A DNA stretch of 64,000 nt from UBA1930 sp943368475 (GTDB lineage: Bacteria > Bacteroidota > Bacteroidia > Chitinophagales > Chitinophagaceae). Shown one piece after another: positions 9,961-19,050 of this stretch. Position 1 is the stretch's first letter. Every line of letters begins with the position of its first letter. The position numbers were made by a program, and so were the translations under genes. The notes under the pieces are model-generated. The model saw only the letters and a list, made by a program, of their open reading frames with translations, was not told the DNA's origin and did not search any database. Location of the stretch: assembly GCA_943368475.1 (NCBI GenBank), contig CALRLF020000003.1, positions 1 to 64,000 on the forward strand. Direction: 5' to 3'.

Positions 9961-10980
9961 CTAAAGTTTTTCAATGGCATCTATCGTTTGCTGCACCATA
10001 CTTTCAGTGATATCTAAATGCAATACCATTCTTACTTGTGTTGGAGATATTGCAAACATAAGTATATTTTTTTCTTTCATTACTGACACAAATTCTGTGG
10101 CAGTTAATCTTCCTTTTATCTCAAAAATCACAATATTACTTTCTACCCCTAAAATCGTTCCCACAAAATCTTTCTTTGCCAATGCTGCTGCAATTTGATT
10201 CGCATGAAAATGATCTATTGCCAGTCTTTCAATATTGTTATGCAAAGCATAAATACCTGCAGCTGCTAAGAAGCCTGCTTGTCGCATGCCTCCACCAAAA
10301 ACTTTACGAACCCTTCTTGCTTTTTTTATAAATGCAGCAGGACCAAGCAGCACACTGCCAACTGGTGTACCTAAACCTTTGCTTAAACAAATGGAAATAG
10401 TATTAAATACTGCACCATATTGTTTTGCTGATTCGTTTTTTGCAACTAAAGCATTAAATAACCTTGCTCCATCTAAATGCAATTGCAAACCATGTTCAAC
10501 ACAAACAGATTTTATGTTTTCTATTTCTGAAAAATCATAACAACTGCCACCTGCACGGTTTACTGTATTTTCTAGACTAACTAAAGCACTTATGGGTTTA
10601 TGAATATCGTCAGCATTGTTAATTGCAGCTTTTACTTGAGCAGCAGTTATTCGTCCACGATTGCCCTCAATTAAATGAACACTGCATCCACTATTAAAAG
10701 CAATACCACCACCTTCGTATTGATAAATATGGCTTAATTCATCGCAAATAACTTCATCACCCGGTTGTGTGTGTACTTTAATAGCAATTTGATTGGTCAT
10801 TGTTCCACTTGCACAAAACAATCCAGCTTCCATGCCAAACATTTGTGCAGCAAAATTTTCTAATTCGTTAATGGTTGGATCTTCACCAAAAACATCGTCA
10901 CCCACTTTGGCTTGCATCATTGCTTCAAGCATTGCAGGTGTTGGTTTTGTAACTGTATCGCTTCTAAAATCTATTGTCAT
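9961..10980 (-). CDS. ltaE: Low-specificity L-threonine aldolase family protein
   Basis: A 339-residue PLP enzyme of the beta-eliminating lyase/threonine aldolase family, which splits L-threonine or L-allo-threonine into glycine and acetaldehyde. Seen are DFRSDTVTKPTPAMLEAM, the DDVFGEDPT motif, FCASGTMTNQIA, LHLDGARLFNA and the PLP-lysine region ICLSKGLGTPVGSVL (Lys in SKGLG). Length fits the family. It lies between pgi and the GH53 gene on the same strand with short gaps. Confidence 0.93.
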   Translation of the reverse strand: MTIDFRSDTVTKPTPAMLEAMMQAKVGDDVFGEDPTINELENFAAQMFGMEAGLFCASGTMTNQIAIKVHTQPGDEVICDELSHIYQYEGGGIAFNSGCSVHLIEGNRGRITAAQVKAAINNADDIHKPISALVSLENTVNRAGGSCYDFSEIENIKSVCVEHGLQLHLDGARLFNALVAKNESAKQYGAVFNTISICLSKGLGTPVGSVLLGPAAFIKKARRVRKVFGGGMRQAGFLAAAGIYALHNNIERLAIDHFHANQIAAALAKKDFVGTILGVESNIVIFEIKGRLTATEFVSVMKEKNILMFAISPTQVRMVLHLDITESMVQQTIDAIEKL

Positions 10981-10990
10981 TTCAAATAAG

Positions 10991-12154
10991 TTAGAATTTG
11001 TATTTGTGTTTCATAAAGTTCATATTGGGTAATAAATTTCCTTCAAAATCGAAATATGCATTATTCTCCCAGCTACTTCCTTTGCCCCATCTATCTTTCA
11101 TGGGTGAAGTTATCCATGCTGCTTCCCAATACATAATTCCTGAACCCCCATTACTGACTAGAGTTTGAATTAAATCAGTCATATAACGTTGCTGATCTTC
11201 TTTTGTAAAAGCATAACCTTCAATGGGTGTGGTAGAATAAAAAAGATTGCCATATTTATCGGCATTTTCATTGGTAAAAGGAAAAGCAGTTTCTACAATC
11301 ATTACTTTTTTATGAAACTTATTTACCAGCAGTTTAATAGTATCACCAATATCTTTCATTTTATTTACAGTACTCCATTTGTAATAATGTGATAAACCCA
11401 AAATGTCAAAATCTTTTACATTCCCTGTTGTTGTTAAGTTGCTTGTCCACCAATTGGCAAATTGTAATTGGGCAACATGCAAAATAATTTGAGGTTTGAT
11501 AGATGAACTTTTAGAAAAATCTCGAACAGCTTTTATTCCACTGTTTAATAAAGTGCCAAAGTTGTTCCATTGTTTATTTTGTTTTGCTAGGCTTTTGCTC
11601 GTATCAATTTTACCAATAGGCCAAAGCATACCAAAATTATTCTCGTTACCTACCTGAATCATTTCAGGAGTCAGCTTTTTTGCCTGTAAATATTTTAAAA
11701 CTTGAAGCGTATAATTGTAAACAGAATCTTTTAAAATTTCTATTGATAAATTCTTCCAACTTTCGGGAGTAGGTTGTTGGTTTGGATCGCACCAATCATC
11801 TGCATAATGTATGTCTAAATTTACTGCCATGCCAGCTTGCTTGGCTCTACGAATTGTTTTTTCTACATCGTACAAATCACTGTATATTTTCCCTGCATCA
11901 TTTAATGCAGCACTCCATTGTGGGTTACGCCAAAGCCTTACTCTAACTGTATTATTGCCTATTTGTTTGAATATTTGAAAAACATCTTTTGGCTGGTTAT
12001 TCACTTTATATACACCACCTGCATCTTCAATTTGATTAATATAAGAAAGATCACTACCCATTACAAATTGTTGCCACTTATAGGCTTTTTGTGCCATGGT
12101 AATTTGTGTAAAAAAGAGTGTACACAAAAATGTGAATAGGAAGAATCTGTTCAT
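10991..12154 (-). CDS. GH53 arabinogalactan endo-beta-1,4-galactanase
   Basis: A 387-residue secreted glycoside hydrolase of family 53, which cleaves beta-1,4-galactan side chains of pectin. Signal peptide at 1-21 (MNRFFLFTFLCTLFFTQITMA). Family features: FVMGSDLSYINQIEDAGG, VRLWRNPQW, the NLDIHYADDWCDPNQQ block, the acid/base region MIQVGNENNFGMLWP and the nucleophile region VMIVETAFPF. Retaining catalysis by the two Glu is known for the family. The start lies 31 bases before a terminator that isolates it from the upstream deacetylase gene, so it has its own promoter. Confidence 0.92.
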   Translation of the reverse strand: MNRFFLFTFLCTLFFTQITMAQKAYKWQQFVMGSDLSYINQIEDAGGVYKVNNQPKDVFQIFKQIGNNTVRVRLWRNPQWSAALNDAGKIYSDLYDVEKTIRRAKQAGMAVNLDIHYADDWCDPNQQPTPESWKNLSIEILKDSVYNYTLQVLKYLQAKKLTPEMIQVGNENNFGMLWPIGKIDTSKSLAKQNKQWNNFGTLLNSGIKAVRDFSKSSSIKPQIILHVAQLQFANWWTSNLTTTGNVKDFDILGLSHYYKWSTVNKMKDIGDTIKLLVNKFHKKVMIVETAFPFTNENADKYGNLFYSTTPIEGYAFTKEDQQRYMTDLIQTLVSNGGSGIMYWEAAWITSPMKDRWGKGSSWENNAYFDFEGNLLPNMNFMKHKYKF

Positions 12155-12212
12155 GCCATAAAGATAAATGCATGAAGCTGTTTTAGGATTGAAATGGGCA
12201 GATAAATTTCTA

Positions 12213-12249
12213 AAAACAAAAGCCCTGCTATTTTAGTAGCAAGGCTTTT
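12213..12249 (-). terminator. Terminator of the polysaccharide deacetylase gene
   Basis: Near-perfect inverted repeat around AAAGCCcTGCTA and TAGCAaGGCTTT, ending on the minus strand in a T-rich run (TTTTGTTTTTAG). It lies about 18 bases beyond the stop at 12267. Confidence 0.8.
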
Positions 12250-12266
12250 AAAAATAGGTAGTTCAG

Positions 12267-13112
12267 TTATTTATTTTGAACACTTGGATAGTGATCTAAT
12301 GTCTCAAATACATTTCTAGGATCTTTTTTTAATACTTGTATAAACTTTCTTAAAGAATCGGCATACTGTTGTTTTTCAAACAAACGGTCGTGTGATAATA
12401 TAACAATCATATTGGCTTCATTGGTGCTGCCTTCATCTAATTTTTGATTTAATTTAGTCAACATTTCTTCTACACTTTCTTTGGGTGCTTTTGCTTTTGG
12501 TACTTGACTCCATTCCATATCCCAACCAACAATTTTATAGCCTGTTGCATCCAATTTTTTAATCAAAGGGTTATCGGCTTTTTGTCCATGAATTTTACCG
12601 TTCGATGCCCAAGTGTTGTTACCCGGTAAACGAATAATTTTTACACCAATACCCAAATCTCTTTCATTTCTCATGAAATCGTTGTATGCAGTATCTGTTT
12701 TTGGAGCACTATAAAAAGTACTGTACTTATCGTTGAAGCCATGTGAGTAACTGTGATTGGCTAATAACACTTCAGGATATCCTGCACGAATTGAATCAAT
12801 CAAACGTTTTTTAAATGGACCAACCTGATTAAATCCTACAGCAAAGAAGGTTGATTTTACACCTTCTTCATGAAATATTTTTCTACAATTGGTGGTACCA
12901 GGAGGTTGTGGAGAATCGTCCCAAGTTAAAAATATATAACGCTTACTGCTGTCATATTTTATGGGTGTTCCAGGTACAGGTTTTGTTGCAGCTGCTGGTT
13001 CCGTAGAATCTTTTTTATCTGTTTTTTCATTGCCACTTTTACAACTGGTGGATGTTGCAATAATGCCTGCAATAGCTGTAATTGCAACTGCTGTATTAAA
13101 TAATGACTTCAT
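12267..13112 (-). CDS. Polysaccharide deacetylase-like lipoprotein
   Basis: A 281-residue NodB-fold (carbohydrate esterase 4-like) protein. The ATG at 13112 gives a clean lipoprotein signal, MKSLFNTAVAITAIAGIIATSTSC; the longer frame to 13133 begins with TTG and is less likely. Catalytic blocks: FLTWDDSPQPPGTT (the usual TFDDGP replaced by TWDDSP, with both Asp kept), metal-binding HSYSH in LLANHSYSHGFND, RLPGNNTW and IVILSHDRLF. Expected to de-N- or de-O-acetylate a cell-surface or environmental polysaccharide; substrate unknown. Confidence 0.82.
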   Translation of the reverse strand: MKSLFNTAVAITAIAGIIATSTSCKSGNEKTDKKDSTEPAAATKPVPGTPIKYDSSKRYIFLTWDDSPQPPGTTNCRKIFHEEGVKSTFFAVGFNQVGPFKKRLIDSIRAGYPEVLLANHSYSHGFNDKYSTFYSAPKTDTAYNDFMRNERDLGIGVKIIRLPGNNTWASNGKIHGQKADNPLIKKLDATGYKIVGWDMEWSQVPKAKAPKESVEEMLTKLNQKLDEGSTNEANMIVILSHDRLFEKQQYADSLRKFIQVLKKDPRNVFETLDHYPSVQNK

Positions 13113-13253
13113 AGTGTTTATTAATTTATTCAAATATAGAGTGGTGCAAACCTACAGGTGTTATAAAACTTATTCTTATGGTGTTAATAAAAGTTGTTAA
13201 TCCTTTGTATCGCACAACTGTAGTGCCTTTTAGTTGGGTTGTTAAAAATATTG

Positions 13254-14849
13254 TTACAAATGCTTGATTTGTAGTGCAATCATTTCTGCTACTCTTTCTC
13301 CATCCATAGCAGCACTCACAATGCCACCTGCATAACCTGCACCTTCTGCACAAGGGAATAGATTTTTTATTTGAGGATGTTGTAAAGTTTCATTGTCTCT
13401 TGGAATTCGAACAGGAGAGGAGGTTCTACTTTCAGTAGCAACTACAACTGCATCATTGGTGTAATAACCTTTCATGCGTTTGCCAAATGCTTTAATACCT
13501 TCTTGCAAACGAGTATGAATAAATGATGGCAAAACCTTTTTCATATCGGCACTGGTAATGCCTGGCAAATAAGAGCAATCTGGTAAAGAAGCAGAAGATT
13601 TATTGCTACAAAAATCTACTACACGTTGTGCAGGAGCAACAAATTTTCCTCCTCCGGCTTTATAAGAATTTTCTTCAACCATTTGTTGAAAATGCATCAG
13701 TAGCAAAGGACTTTCAGCTGGTAAACTTTTAAACTTTGAATTCTTTAAACTTTTAACTGCATCCTCCATTTCAACACTTACCACCATGCCACTATTGGCA
13801 AAAGCATTGTTGCGTTTACTAGGGCTCCAACCGTTAACCACTAATTCATTGTTGTTGGTGGCTGCAGGAGCAATAATTCCACCAGGGCACATGCAAAAAC
13901 TAAATACACCTTTGCCTTGTAATTGCTCTACTAAACTATAAGATGCTGGAGGTAAATATTCACTTCTTAAAGTACAATGATATTGTGCAGCATCAATGAC
14001 TGCTTGTGGATGCTCAATTCTTACACCCAATGCAAATGGTTTTGCTTCAATCAAAATGTTCTTTTTGTGCAATAATTCAAAAATATCTCTGGCACTATGT
14101 CCTGTTGCAAGTATTACTGCATCAGCAAAAAGCTTAATTCCATCGGCGGTAATAACACCTTTTAATTCATCTCGATCAATTATAAAATCAACTAATTTAT
14201 TTTCAAACAATACTTCGCCGCCACAAGCAATAATTTGTTCTCTCATGGCAGTAATAATATGGGGTAATTTGTTGGTGCCAATATGCGGATGAGCTTCTAC
14301 CAAAATTTTATCTTCTGCTCCAAACTGTACAAATAAATTTAGTATTCTATTAATGTTTCCTCGTTTGTTGCTTCTTGTATATAATTTCCCATCACTGTAA
14401 GTGCCTGCTCCACCTTCTCCAAAACAATAATTGCTTTCTGGGTTTACAATTCCTTCTTTATTTAGTGTTGCTAAATCTCTTCGTCTTGCCCTAACATCTT
14501 TTCCACGTTCAATAATTATGGGTTTTATACCTAGCTCTATCAATTTTAATGCAGCAAAAATACCTGCAGGGCCAGCACCAACTACAATTACTTGTTTAGC
14601 ATTCTTTGCTAGTTGATTAAACTGAACAGTATCTATTGTTCTGCTAATAAATGGCTCATTGATAAATGCTTTTACCGTAAGGTTAATCCAAATTTGCTGA
14701 CGGCTTCTGGCATCAATACTTTTTTTTAAAGGATAAAATCCAGTTATTGTATTAATAGGAACAGCAGCTGATTTACTGATGTATTCGTGAATAACAGCAG
14801 CATCTAAAGCTTCCTGTGGCTTTAGCTTTAAAACAATGTCTTGTTGCAT
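13254..14849 (-). CDS. FAD-dependent dehydrogenase (COG2509-type)
   Basis: A 531-residue flavoprotein. The FAD-binding Rossmann motif VIVVGAGPAGIFAALKLIE lies at about residue 88, followed by IIIERGKDVRARRRD, CFGEGGAGTYSDGKLYTR and a C-terminal FAD loop LFPCAEGAGYAGGIVSAAMDGE. This is the uncharacterised NAD(FAD)-utilising dehydrogenase group, conserved in many bacteria; substrate unknown. It stands alone, with a long spacer upstream and the deacetylase gene 120 bases downstream. Confidence 0.88.
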   Translation of the reverse strand: MQQDIVLKLKPQEALDAAVIHEYISKSAAVPINTITGFYPLKKSIDARSRQQIWINLTVKAFINEPFISRTIDTVQFNQLAKNAKQVIVVGAGPAGIFAALKLIELGIKPIIIERGKDVRARRRDLATLNKEGIVNPESNYCFGEGGAGTYSDGKLYTRSNKRGNINRILNLFVQFGAEDKILVEAHPHIGTNKLPHIITAMREQIIACGGEVLFENKLVDFIIDRDELKGVITADGIKLFADAVILATGHSARDIFELLHKKNILIEAKPFALGVRIEHPQAVIDAAQYHCTLRSEYLPPASYSLVEQLQGKGVFSFCMCPGGIIAPAATNNNELVVNGWSPSKRNNAFANSGMVVSVEMEDAVKSLKNSKFKSLPAESPLLLMHFQQMVEENSYKAGGGKFVAPAQRVVDFCSNKSSASLPDCSYLPGITSADMKKVLPSFIHTRLQEGIKAFGKRMKGYYTNDAVVVATESRTSSPVRIPRDNETLQHPQIKNLFPCAEGAGYAGGIVSAAMDGERVAEMIALQIKHL

Positions 14850-14984
14850 ATTGATAGGTATTTATCCTATGAATGAAAATAGTGTGCTACAAATGTAAAT
14901 ACTCGGTAGCAAGTAATGGTAGGTATTCTGTTTAGGTATTTTTATTTTGGTTGTTGGCGGCAGAATTTCTATTGAACACCTTAT

Positions 14985-15025
14985 GCGTTGTTGCAAATCC
15001 TGCTGACTAGCAGGGTACATTCAGC
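14985..15025 (+). repeat. Dispersed intergenic repeat, family A, copy 1
   Basis: Shares with 18921-18966 (inverted), 34472-34528 and 44433-44493 the core GCGTTGTTGnnAATCCTGC, then AGCAGGG and a TTCAGC-type end. The CCTGCT/AGCAGG arms form a hairpin. Confidence 0.8.
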
Positions 15026-15311
15026 TTTAACAATTCTATTCAACAAAAAATTGTTGTATCACTTGCAACCTTTTATAAACCCCCTCCGTCTTATAAATGG
15101 TTTTTCATAGAATATTGGATTAAAACGGGGCCGGATTTCTATCCAAGCCCTTTTTTTATGCCCAATATTTTGGTGTATTTTTTTTGCTTGCAACCTTCTA
15201 TCTAAAATTGTAGTCATTCTTATACAATATGCTTTACAGCATGCTTGTTCGAACATTAATCCGTACTTTTTTCTTTTACTTTATATCTTTTGCAAGGTTG
15301 AAGTAGCTTTT

Positions 15312-15346
15312 AAAAACTCCATACTGTGAAGGGTAGTGGAGTTTTT
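15312..15346 (-). terminator. Terminator-like hairpin after the 15369 gene
   Basis: AAAAACTCCA pairs with TGGAGTTTTT. It lies 23 bases beyond the stop of the minus-strand gene ending at 15369 and has A/T runs on both sides, so it could act in both directions. Confidence 0.7.
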
Positions 15347-15368
15347 TATTTTGAACTTGTCTCTCGAA

Positions 15369-15836
15369 TTATTCAGATTCACTATTGTCGGATTTATGCC
15401 CTCCAAAAATATAAAAGTCGTTATCAATCAACGTATATCTCTTATGTTTATCTTCATACATAAGAGATGCCAATTCAACTAACTGGCCATATGTAGATTG
15501 GCTTGTAAAATGGACTTTAATAACTGTGTTTGAATTGCAGGTGAATTTATTTTTTAGAGCTTCATATCTTACTATTTGCATTACTTTATCGTCCTTATGG
15601 TTACCTGAAATTGTATATGTGTCGATATGTTTATTCCTAATGACTTTATAAAGGAAGTATTTAGAAAACGCTACATTTTTCTTATCACTTGGTACAACGA
15701 AACGTATTGTATTGTTTATGGGTTTGAAGGAAAAAGTATCTATTTTTTGCAATAGAAAACTAATTGCAAATATGCATAGTACAGCAATGAAAGAAGGGGC
15801 AATGAAAATAGTATTACTCTTTACTGTTTTTCTCAT
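15369..15836 (-). CDS. Small single-TM protein of unknown function
   Basis: A 155-residue protein with an N-terminal membrane anchor at about 8-30 (IFIAPSFIAVLCIFAISFLL) and a charged C-terminal domain rich in Lys and His with no recognised motif. The ATG at 15836 (MRKTVKSNT) is preferred over a TTG five codons upstream. Terminator-like hairpins on both sides suggest an independent unit. Not recognised; it could be an orphan gene. Confidence 0.55.
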   Translation of the reverse strand: MRKTVKSNTIFIAPSFIAVLCIFAISFLLQKIDTFSFKPINNTIRFVVPSDKKNVAFSKYFLYKVIRNKHIDTYTISGNHKDDKVMQIVRYEALKNKFTCNSNTVIKVHFTSQSTYGQLVELASLMYEDKHKRYTLIDNDFYIFGGHKSDNSESE

Positions 15837-15871
15837 AAAGGTTAAATGCAAAAGAAGCTATATTCCACAAA

Positions 15872-15900
15872 AAAATCCCCCACATTACTGCAAGGGATTT
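15872..15900 (-). terminator. Terminator of the phosphorylase-like gene
   Basis: AAATCCC/GGGATTT stem followed on the minus strand by a run of T, 24 bases beyond the stop at 15924. Confidence 0.85.
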
Positions 15901-15923
15901 GATTGAATTATCTGCTAAATAAA

Positions 15924-17582
15924 TTATGCTTTGTACATAATTTCATAGTACTCATCAGCCATACGACTACTGTCGAATTGAACACGAACATCGTTCATGC
16001 CATTCTTTACAATTTGTCTCCAAGCATCTTTATTCTCATAATACATTGGTATAATTTCATTTTCCAACATATCATATGCCATGTTTAAATCATATTGATC
16101 TTGGTCATGTGTACTCATGTTATCATAATCGGCCTTAGGAATTACAAAACAGTTTTCATTAGGTTTTGCAAATTCTGGTATCCATCCATCATCGGTGCTA
16201 AAATTAATTGCACCATTCATAGCTGCAGTCATACCACTTGTTCCACTGGCTTCTCTTGGTACACGTGGATTGTTTAACCAAACATCGGCACCTTGTTTTA
16301 AGCGACGACTTAAGAATAATTCGTAACCAATTAAAACCGAAACATTTTTGTAACGCTTACTTAAATGCACCAACTGATTGAATTGAGAAATAGCTGGATA
16401 ATCTTGTGGGTAAGGTTTTCCTGCCCAAATAATTTGTACTGGATATTTTGTACTGCTCAACATTTTTTCGAAACGTGCCATGTCGTACGTTAACATATCA
16501 GCACGTTTGTAGCCAGCAAAACGACGAGCCCAAACAATAGTTAATACATTAGGGTCAAATAATTTTCCTGTTTGATCGGCAACTATTTCAAATGCTCTTT
16601 TCTTTAAATACCATTTTCTGTCGTCTAAACCAGCATCGTTGTTGGTATCTGCAAAACGATACAATGGTTCATCGGCCCAGTACGTATAATTTTGAGAATT
16701 GGTAATCGCTGTTATTGGACAAATACCTTCGTATTGTTTCCACATTTGGTTACTAACAACACCATGTAGTTGAGATACACCATTTGCTTTTCTTGCAAAA
16801 CGTAATGCAACCAATGAATGGTTAAACTGATCGTCGTGTAAGCCTGTTAAACGCCTTACTTCATCTAAACTTAAACCACAGAAATAGCTCATTTTGTGGC
16901 ATAAGTAAATGTCGTGTTTTTCGTTACCAGCTTCTTCAGGGGTATGTGTTGTGAATACTAAGTGTTTCTTCAATTCATCAACACTTTTGTATTTGTTGGT
17001 TAATAAATAAAATGCAGAAGAAATTGCATGGGCTTCGTTTAAATGATATACATCGGGATTAAATCCTAACAAATCAATCAATTTAGCACCACCAACACCC
17101 AATAAAATAAACTGAGCAACTTTGGTAGAAACATTGGCATCGTACAAACGATGGGTAATGGTTTGAGAAACATAATCGTTCTCTGGTAAATCGGTACTCA
17201 ATAAAAACAATGGAGCACTTCCAAAAGTTTCTGGGTTTAAGTACCATGCTTTTACCCAAACTGGATGGTCGTGAATATCTATTTGAAATTTAATGCCTGT
17301 ATCTTCTAAAAAATCAACAGTTTTTTCCATCCAGGCTGGTTGTAAAGTTTGGTCTTGGTTACGTGTTTGGTCGTAGTAACCATATTTCCATAACATACCA
17401 ACACCTATCATATTTTGTTTTAGTTCATAAGCTCCACGTAAGTGAGAACCTGCTAAAAAGCCTAAACCTCCACTGTAAATTTTTAATGGTTGATGAATAG
17501 CAAACTCCATCGAAAAATAAGCTGCTTTAGTTGCATACTTAGGGTTTACTTCATAAGGAACTTCATAATTTGTAAAATTCAT
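15924..17582 (-). CDS. glgP: Alpha-glucan phosphorylase-family protein (GT35), compact form
   Basis: A 552-residue protein of the short glycogen/alpha-glucan phosphorylase group common in Bacteroidota (classical enzymes are about 800 residues). Family blocks: AAYFSMEFAIHQPLKIYSGGLGFLAGSHL at about 17-45, HLNEAHAISSAFYLL, VFTTHTPEEAGNE, VWARRFAGYKRADML and REASGTSGMTAAMNG at about 443-457. In classical enzymes the last block carries the PLP-binding lysine after GTGNM or GTSGM; here the position is Thr (about residue 452). Membership of the fold is firm, but PLP-dependent phosphorolysis is uncertain. Monocistronic, with its own terminator. Confidence 0.8.
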   Translation of the reverse strand: MNFTNYEVPYEVNPKYATKAAYFSMEFAIHQPLKIYSGGLGFLAGSHLRGAYELKQNMIGVGMLWKYGYYDQTRNQDQTLQPAWMEKTVDFLEDTGIKFQIDIHDHPVWVKAWYLNPETFGSAPLFLLSTDLPENDYVSQTITHRLYDANVSTKVAQFILLGVGGAKLIDLLGFNPDVYHLNEAHAISSAFYLLTNKYKSVDELKKHLVFTTHTPEEAGNEKHDIYLCHKMSYFCGLSLDEVRRLTGLHDDQFNHSLVALRFARKANGVSQLHGVVSNQMWKQYEGICPITAITNSQNYTYWADEPLYRFADTNNDAGLDDRKWYLKKRAFEIVADQTGKLFDPNVLTIVWARRFAGYKRADMLTYDMARFEKMLSSTKYPVQIIWAGKPYPQDYPAISQFNQLVHLSKRYKNVSVLIGYELFLSRRLKQGADVWLNNPRVPREASGTSGMTAAMNGAINFSTDDGWIPEFAKPNENCFVIPKADYDNMSTHDQDQYDLNMAYDMLENEIIPMYYENKDAWRQIVKNGMNDVRVQFDSSRMADEYYEIMYKA

Positions 17583-17779
17583 GGTTGCGTTTTTAGTTTA
17601 CAATCAGCCGCAATATAGCTGGTTTTTTTTAAAATGTATTTTTTACACATTAGGGCAGGCAACCACTAAATGATAATGTGGTAAACGTTAGAAATGGGAA
17701 AATAAGGAAATTATACGTTAGGGCTGTTTGTTGTGGGAAAAAACTTGATAAGTAGTAACACATGGGCAAGAATAAATAA

Positions 17780-17807
17780 AAAATAGCCCGTTTTGACGAG
17801 CTATTTT
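17780..17807 (-). terminator. Terminator of bioB
   Basis: AAATAGCcCG / CGaGCTATTT stem, followed on the minus strand by TTTTTTATTTATTC. It lies about 40 bases after the bioB stop. Confidence 0.82.
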
Positions 17808-17846
17808 GAATGATTTTTCTACTGAATTATAATTTGAATATTTCTT

Positions 17847-18842
17847 TTAATTAACCAATTCTCTTAAGTATTGTTTTTCATCTTTAAATGCTTTGCGTGG
17901 TTGTAAACCAAGTAATTGAAACATTGCATTGTCTTCATCGAAACTTGGATTTGGAGTAGTTAACAATTTATCACCAGCAAAAATACTGTTAGCTCCAGCC
18001 ATAAAACATAAAGCTTGTTCGGCAATGCTCATATCTGTTCTTCCTGCACTTAAACGAACCATGGTTGCAGGCATTAAAATACGTGCAGTAGCAATCATAC
18101 GAACCATATCCCAAATATCTACTTTCTTGTTATTGGCCAATGGTGTTCCTTTAACAGGCACCAATGCATTGATTGGCACACTTTCAGGATGTTTTTCCAT
18201 AGTACATAAAGTGTGTAACATGGTAATTCTATCATCATGTGTTTCGCCTAAACCAATAATGCCACCACAACATACAGTAACACCAGCTTTGCGTACATTG
18301 TTTAAGGTTTGCAATCTGTCGTCGTAAGTTCTGGTGGTAATAATTTCGCTGTAATGTTCTTCGCTTGTATCGAGATTGTGGTTGTATGCATGCAGACCTG
18401 CGTCAGCCAATTTATGAGCTTGTTCTTCTGTTAACATACCCAATGTACAACAAACTTCCATACCCATTTGGTTTACACCTTTTACCATATCTAATACACG
18501 ATCAAAATCTTTATTGTCTCTTACTTCTCTCCAAGCTGCACCCATGCAAAACCTTGTACTACCAGCATCTTTGGCTTTTTGTGCATATTCTAATACTTCT
18601 TCTTTTTTCATTAAAGCTTGCACATTAACATCTGTTGAGTAACGTGCAGCCTGAGGACAGTAAGCACAATCTTCGCTGCAGCCACCTGTTTTAATACTTA
18701 ATAAAGTACAAACCTGCACTTCGGCAGTATCGTTGTATTTTCTGTGCAGTTGAGCTGCGTTGAAAACCAATTCTAATAAAGGTGAATTGTATATATTTTG
18801 GATTTCTTCAATTGTCCAATTGTTGCGGATATCTGTAATCAT
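17847..18842 (-). CDS. bioB: Biotin synthase
   Basis: A 331-residue radical-SAM enzyme that inserts sulfur into dethiobiotin, the last step of biotin synthesis. The radical-SAM cluster motif is CSEDCAYCPQ at about 54-63. Other landmarks are RFCMGAAWREVRDNKDF, LDTSEEHYSEIITTRTYDDR, GGIIGLGETHDDR, RLSAGRTDMS and the C-terminal GANSIFAGDKLLTTPNP. Full length, monocistronic, no other bio gene adjacent. Confidence 0.97.
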   Translation of the reverse strand: MITDIRNNWTIEEIQNIYNSPLLELVFNAAQLHRKYNDTAEVQVCTLLSIKTGGCSEDCAYCPQAARYSTDVNVQALMKKEEVLEYAQKAKDAGSTRFCMGAAWREVRDNKDFDRVLDMVKGVNQMGMEVCCTLGMLTEEQAHKLADAGLHAYNHNLDTSEEHYSEIITTRTYDDRLQTLNNVRKAGVTVCCGGIIGLGETHDDRITMLHTLCTMEKHPESVPINALVPVKGTPLANNKKVDIWDMVRMIATARILMPATMVRLSAGRTDMSIAEQALCFMAGANSIFAGDKLLTTPNPSFDEDNAMFQLLGLQPRKAFKDEKQYLRELVN

Positions 18843-18920
18843 AGCAATTAATTATGGAACAAATATAAAGAGCTGAATGGTTTATTCTAAAGTATGTTCA
18901 GTAATGTTTTGAAGTACAAG

Positions 18921-18966
18921 TGTGCCCTGCTGGTCAGCAGGATTTTCAACGATGCCAATACTGCTG
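18921..18966 (-). repeat. Dispersed intergenic repeat, family A, copy 2 (inverted)
   Basis: Read on the minus strand it gives CGTTGAAAATCCTGCTGAC then CAGCAGGGCACA, matching copies at 14985, 34472 and 44433. It lies between bioB and the kleisin-like gene in a 208-base divergent spacer. Confidence 0.8.
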
Positions 18967-19050
18967 AAAAAAGTATCTACAGTTGGTAACAAAAAAATCT
19001 TTTGTATAATGGCTTGCACATTATATTCACCGCCCAAATAATTGTGCTGA

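Larger units (their letters stand above)
14850..15368 (+). other. 519-base spacer without a convincing gene
   Basis: Holds one copy of dispersed repeat family A (14985-15025), a low-complexity stretch in which CTTGCAACCTT occurs twice (about 15062 and 15190), and a hairpin at 15312-15346. A 65-codon minus-strand frame at 15059-15256 has highly basic, low-credibility protein and is not called a gene. Confidence 0.6.

Noticed and set aside
15059..15256. 65-codon minus-strand frame in the 14850-15368 spacer
   Set aside because: Strongly basic and repetitive, no start context, no motif; sits in a low-complexity spacer.
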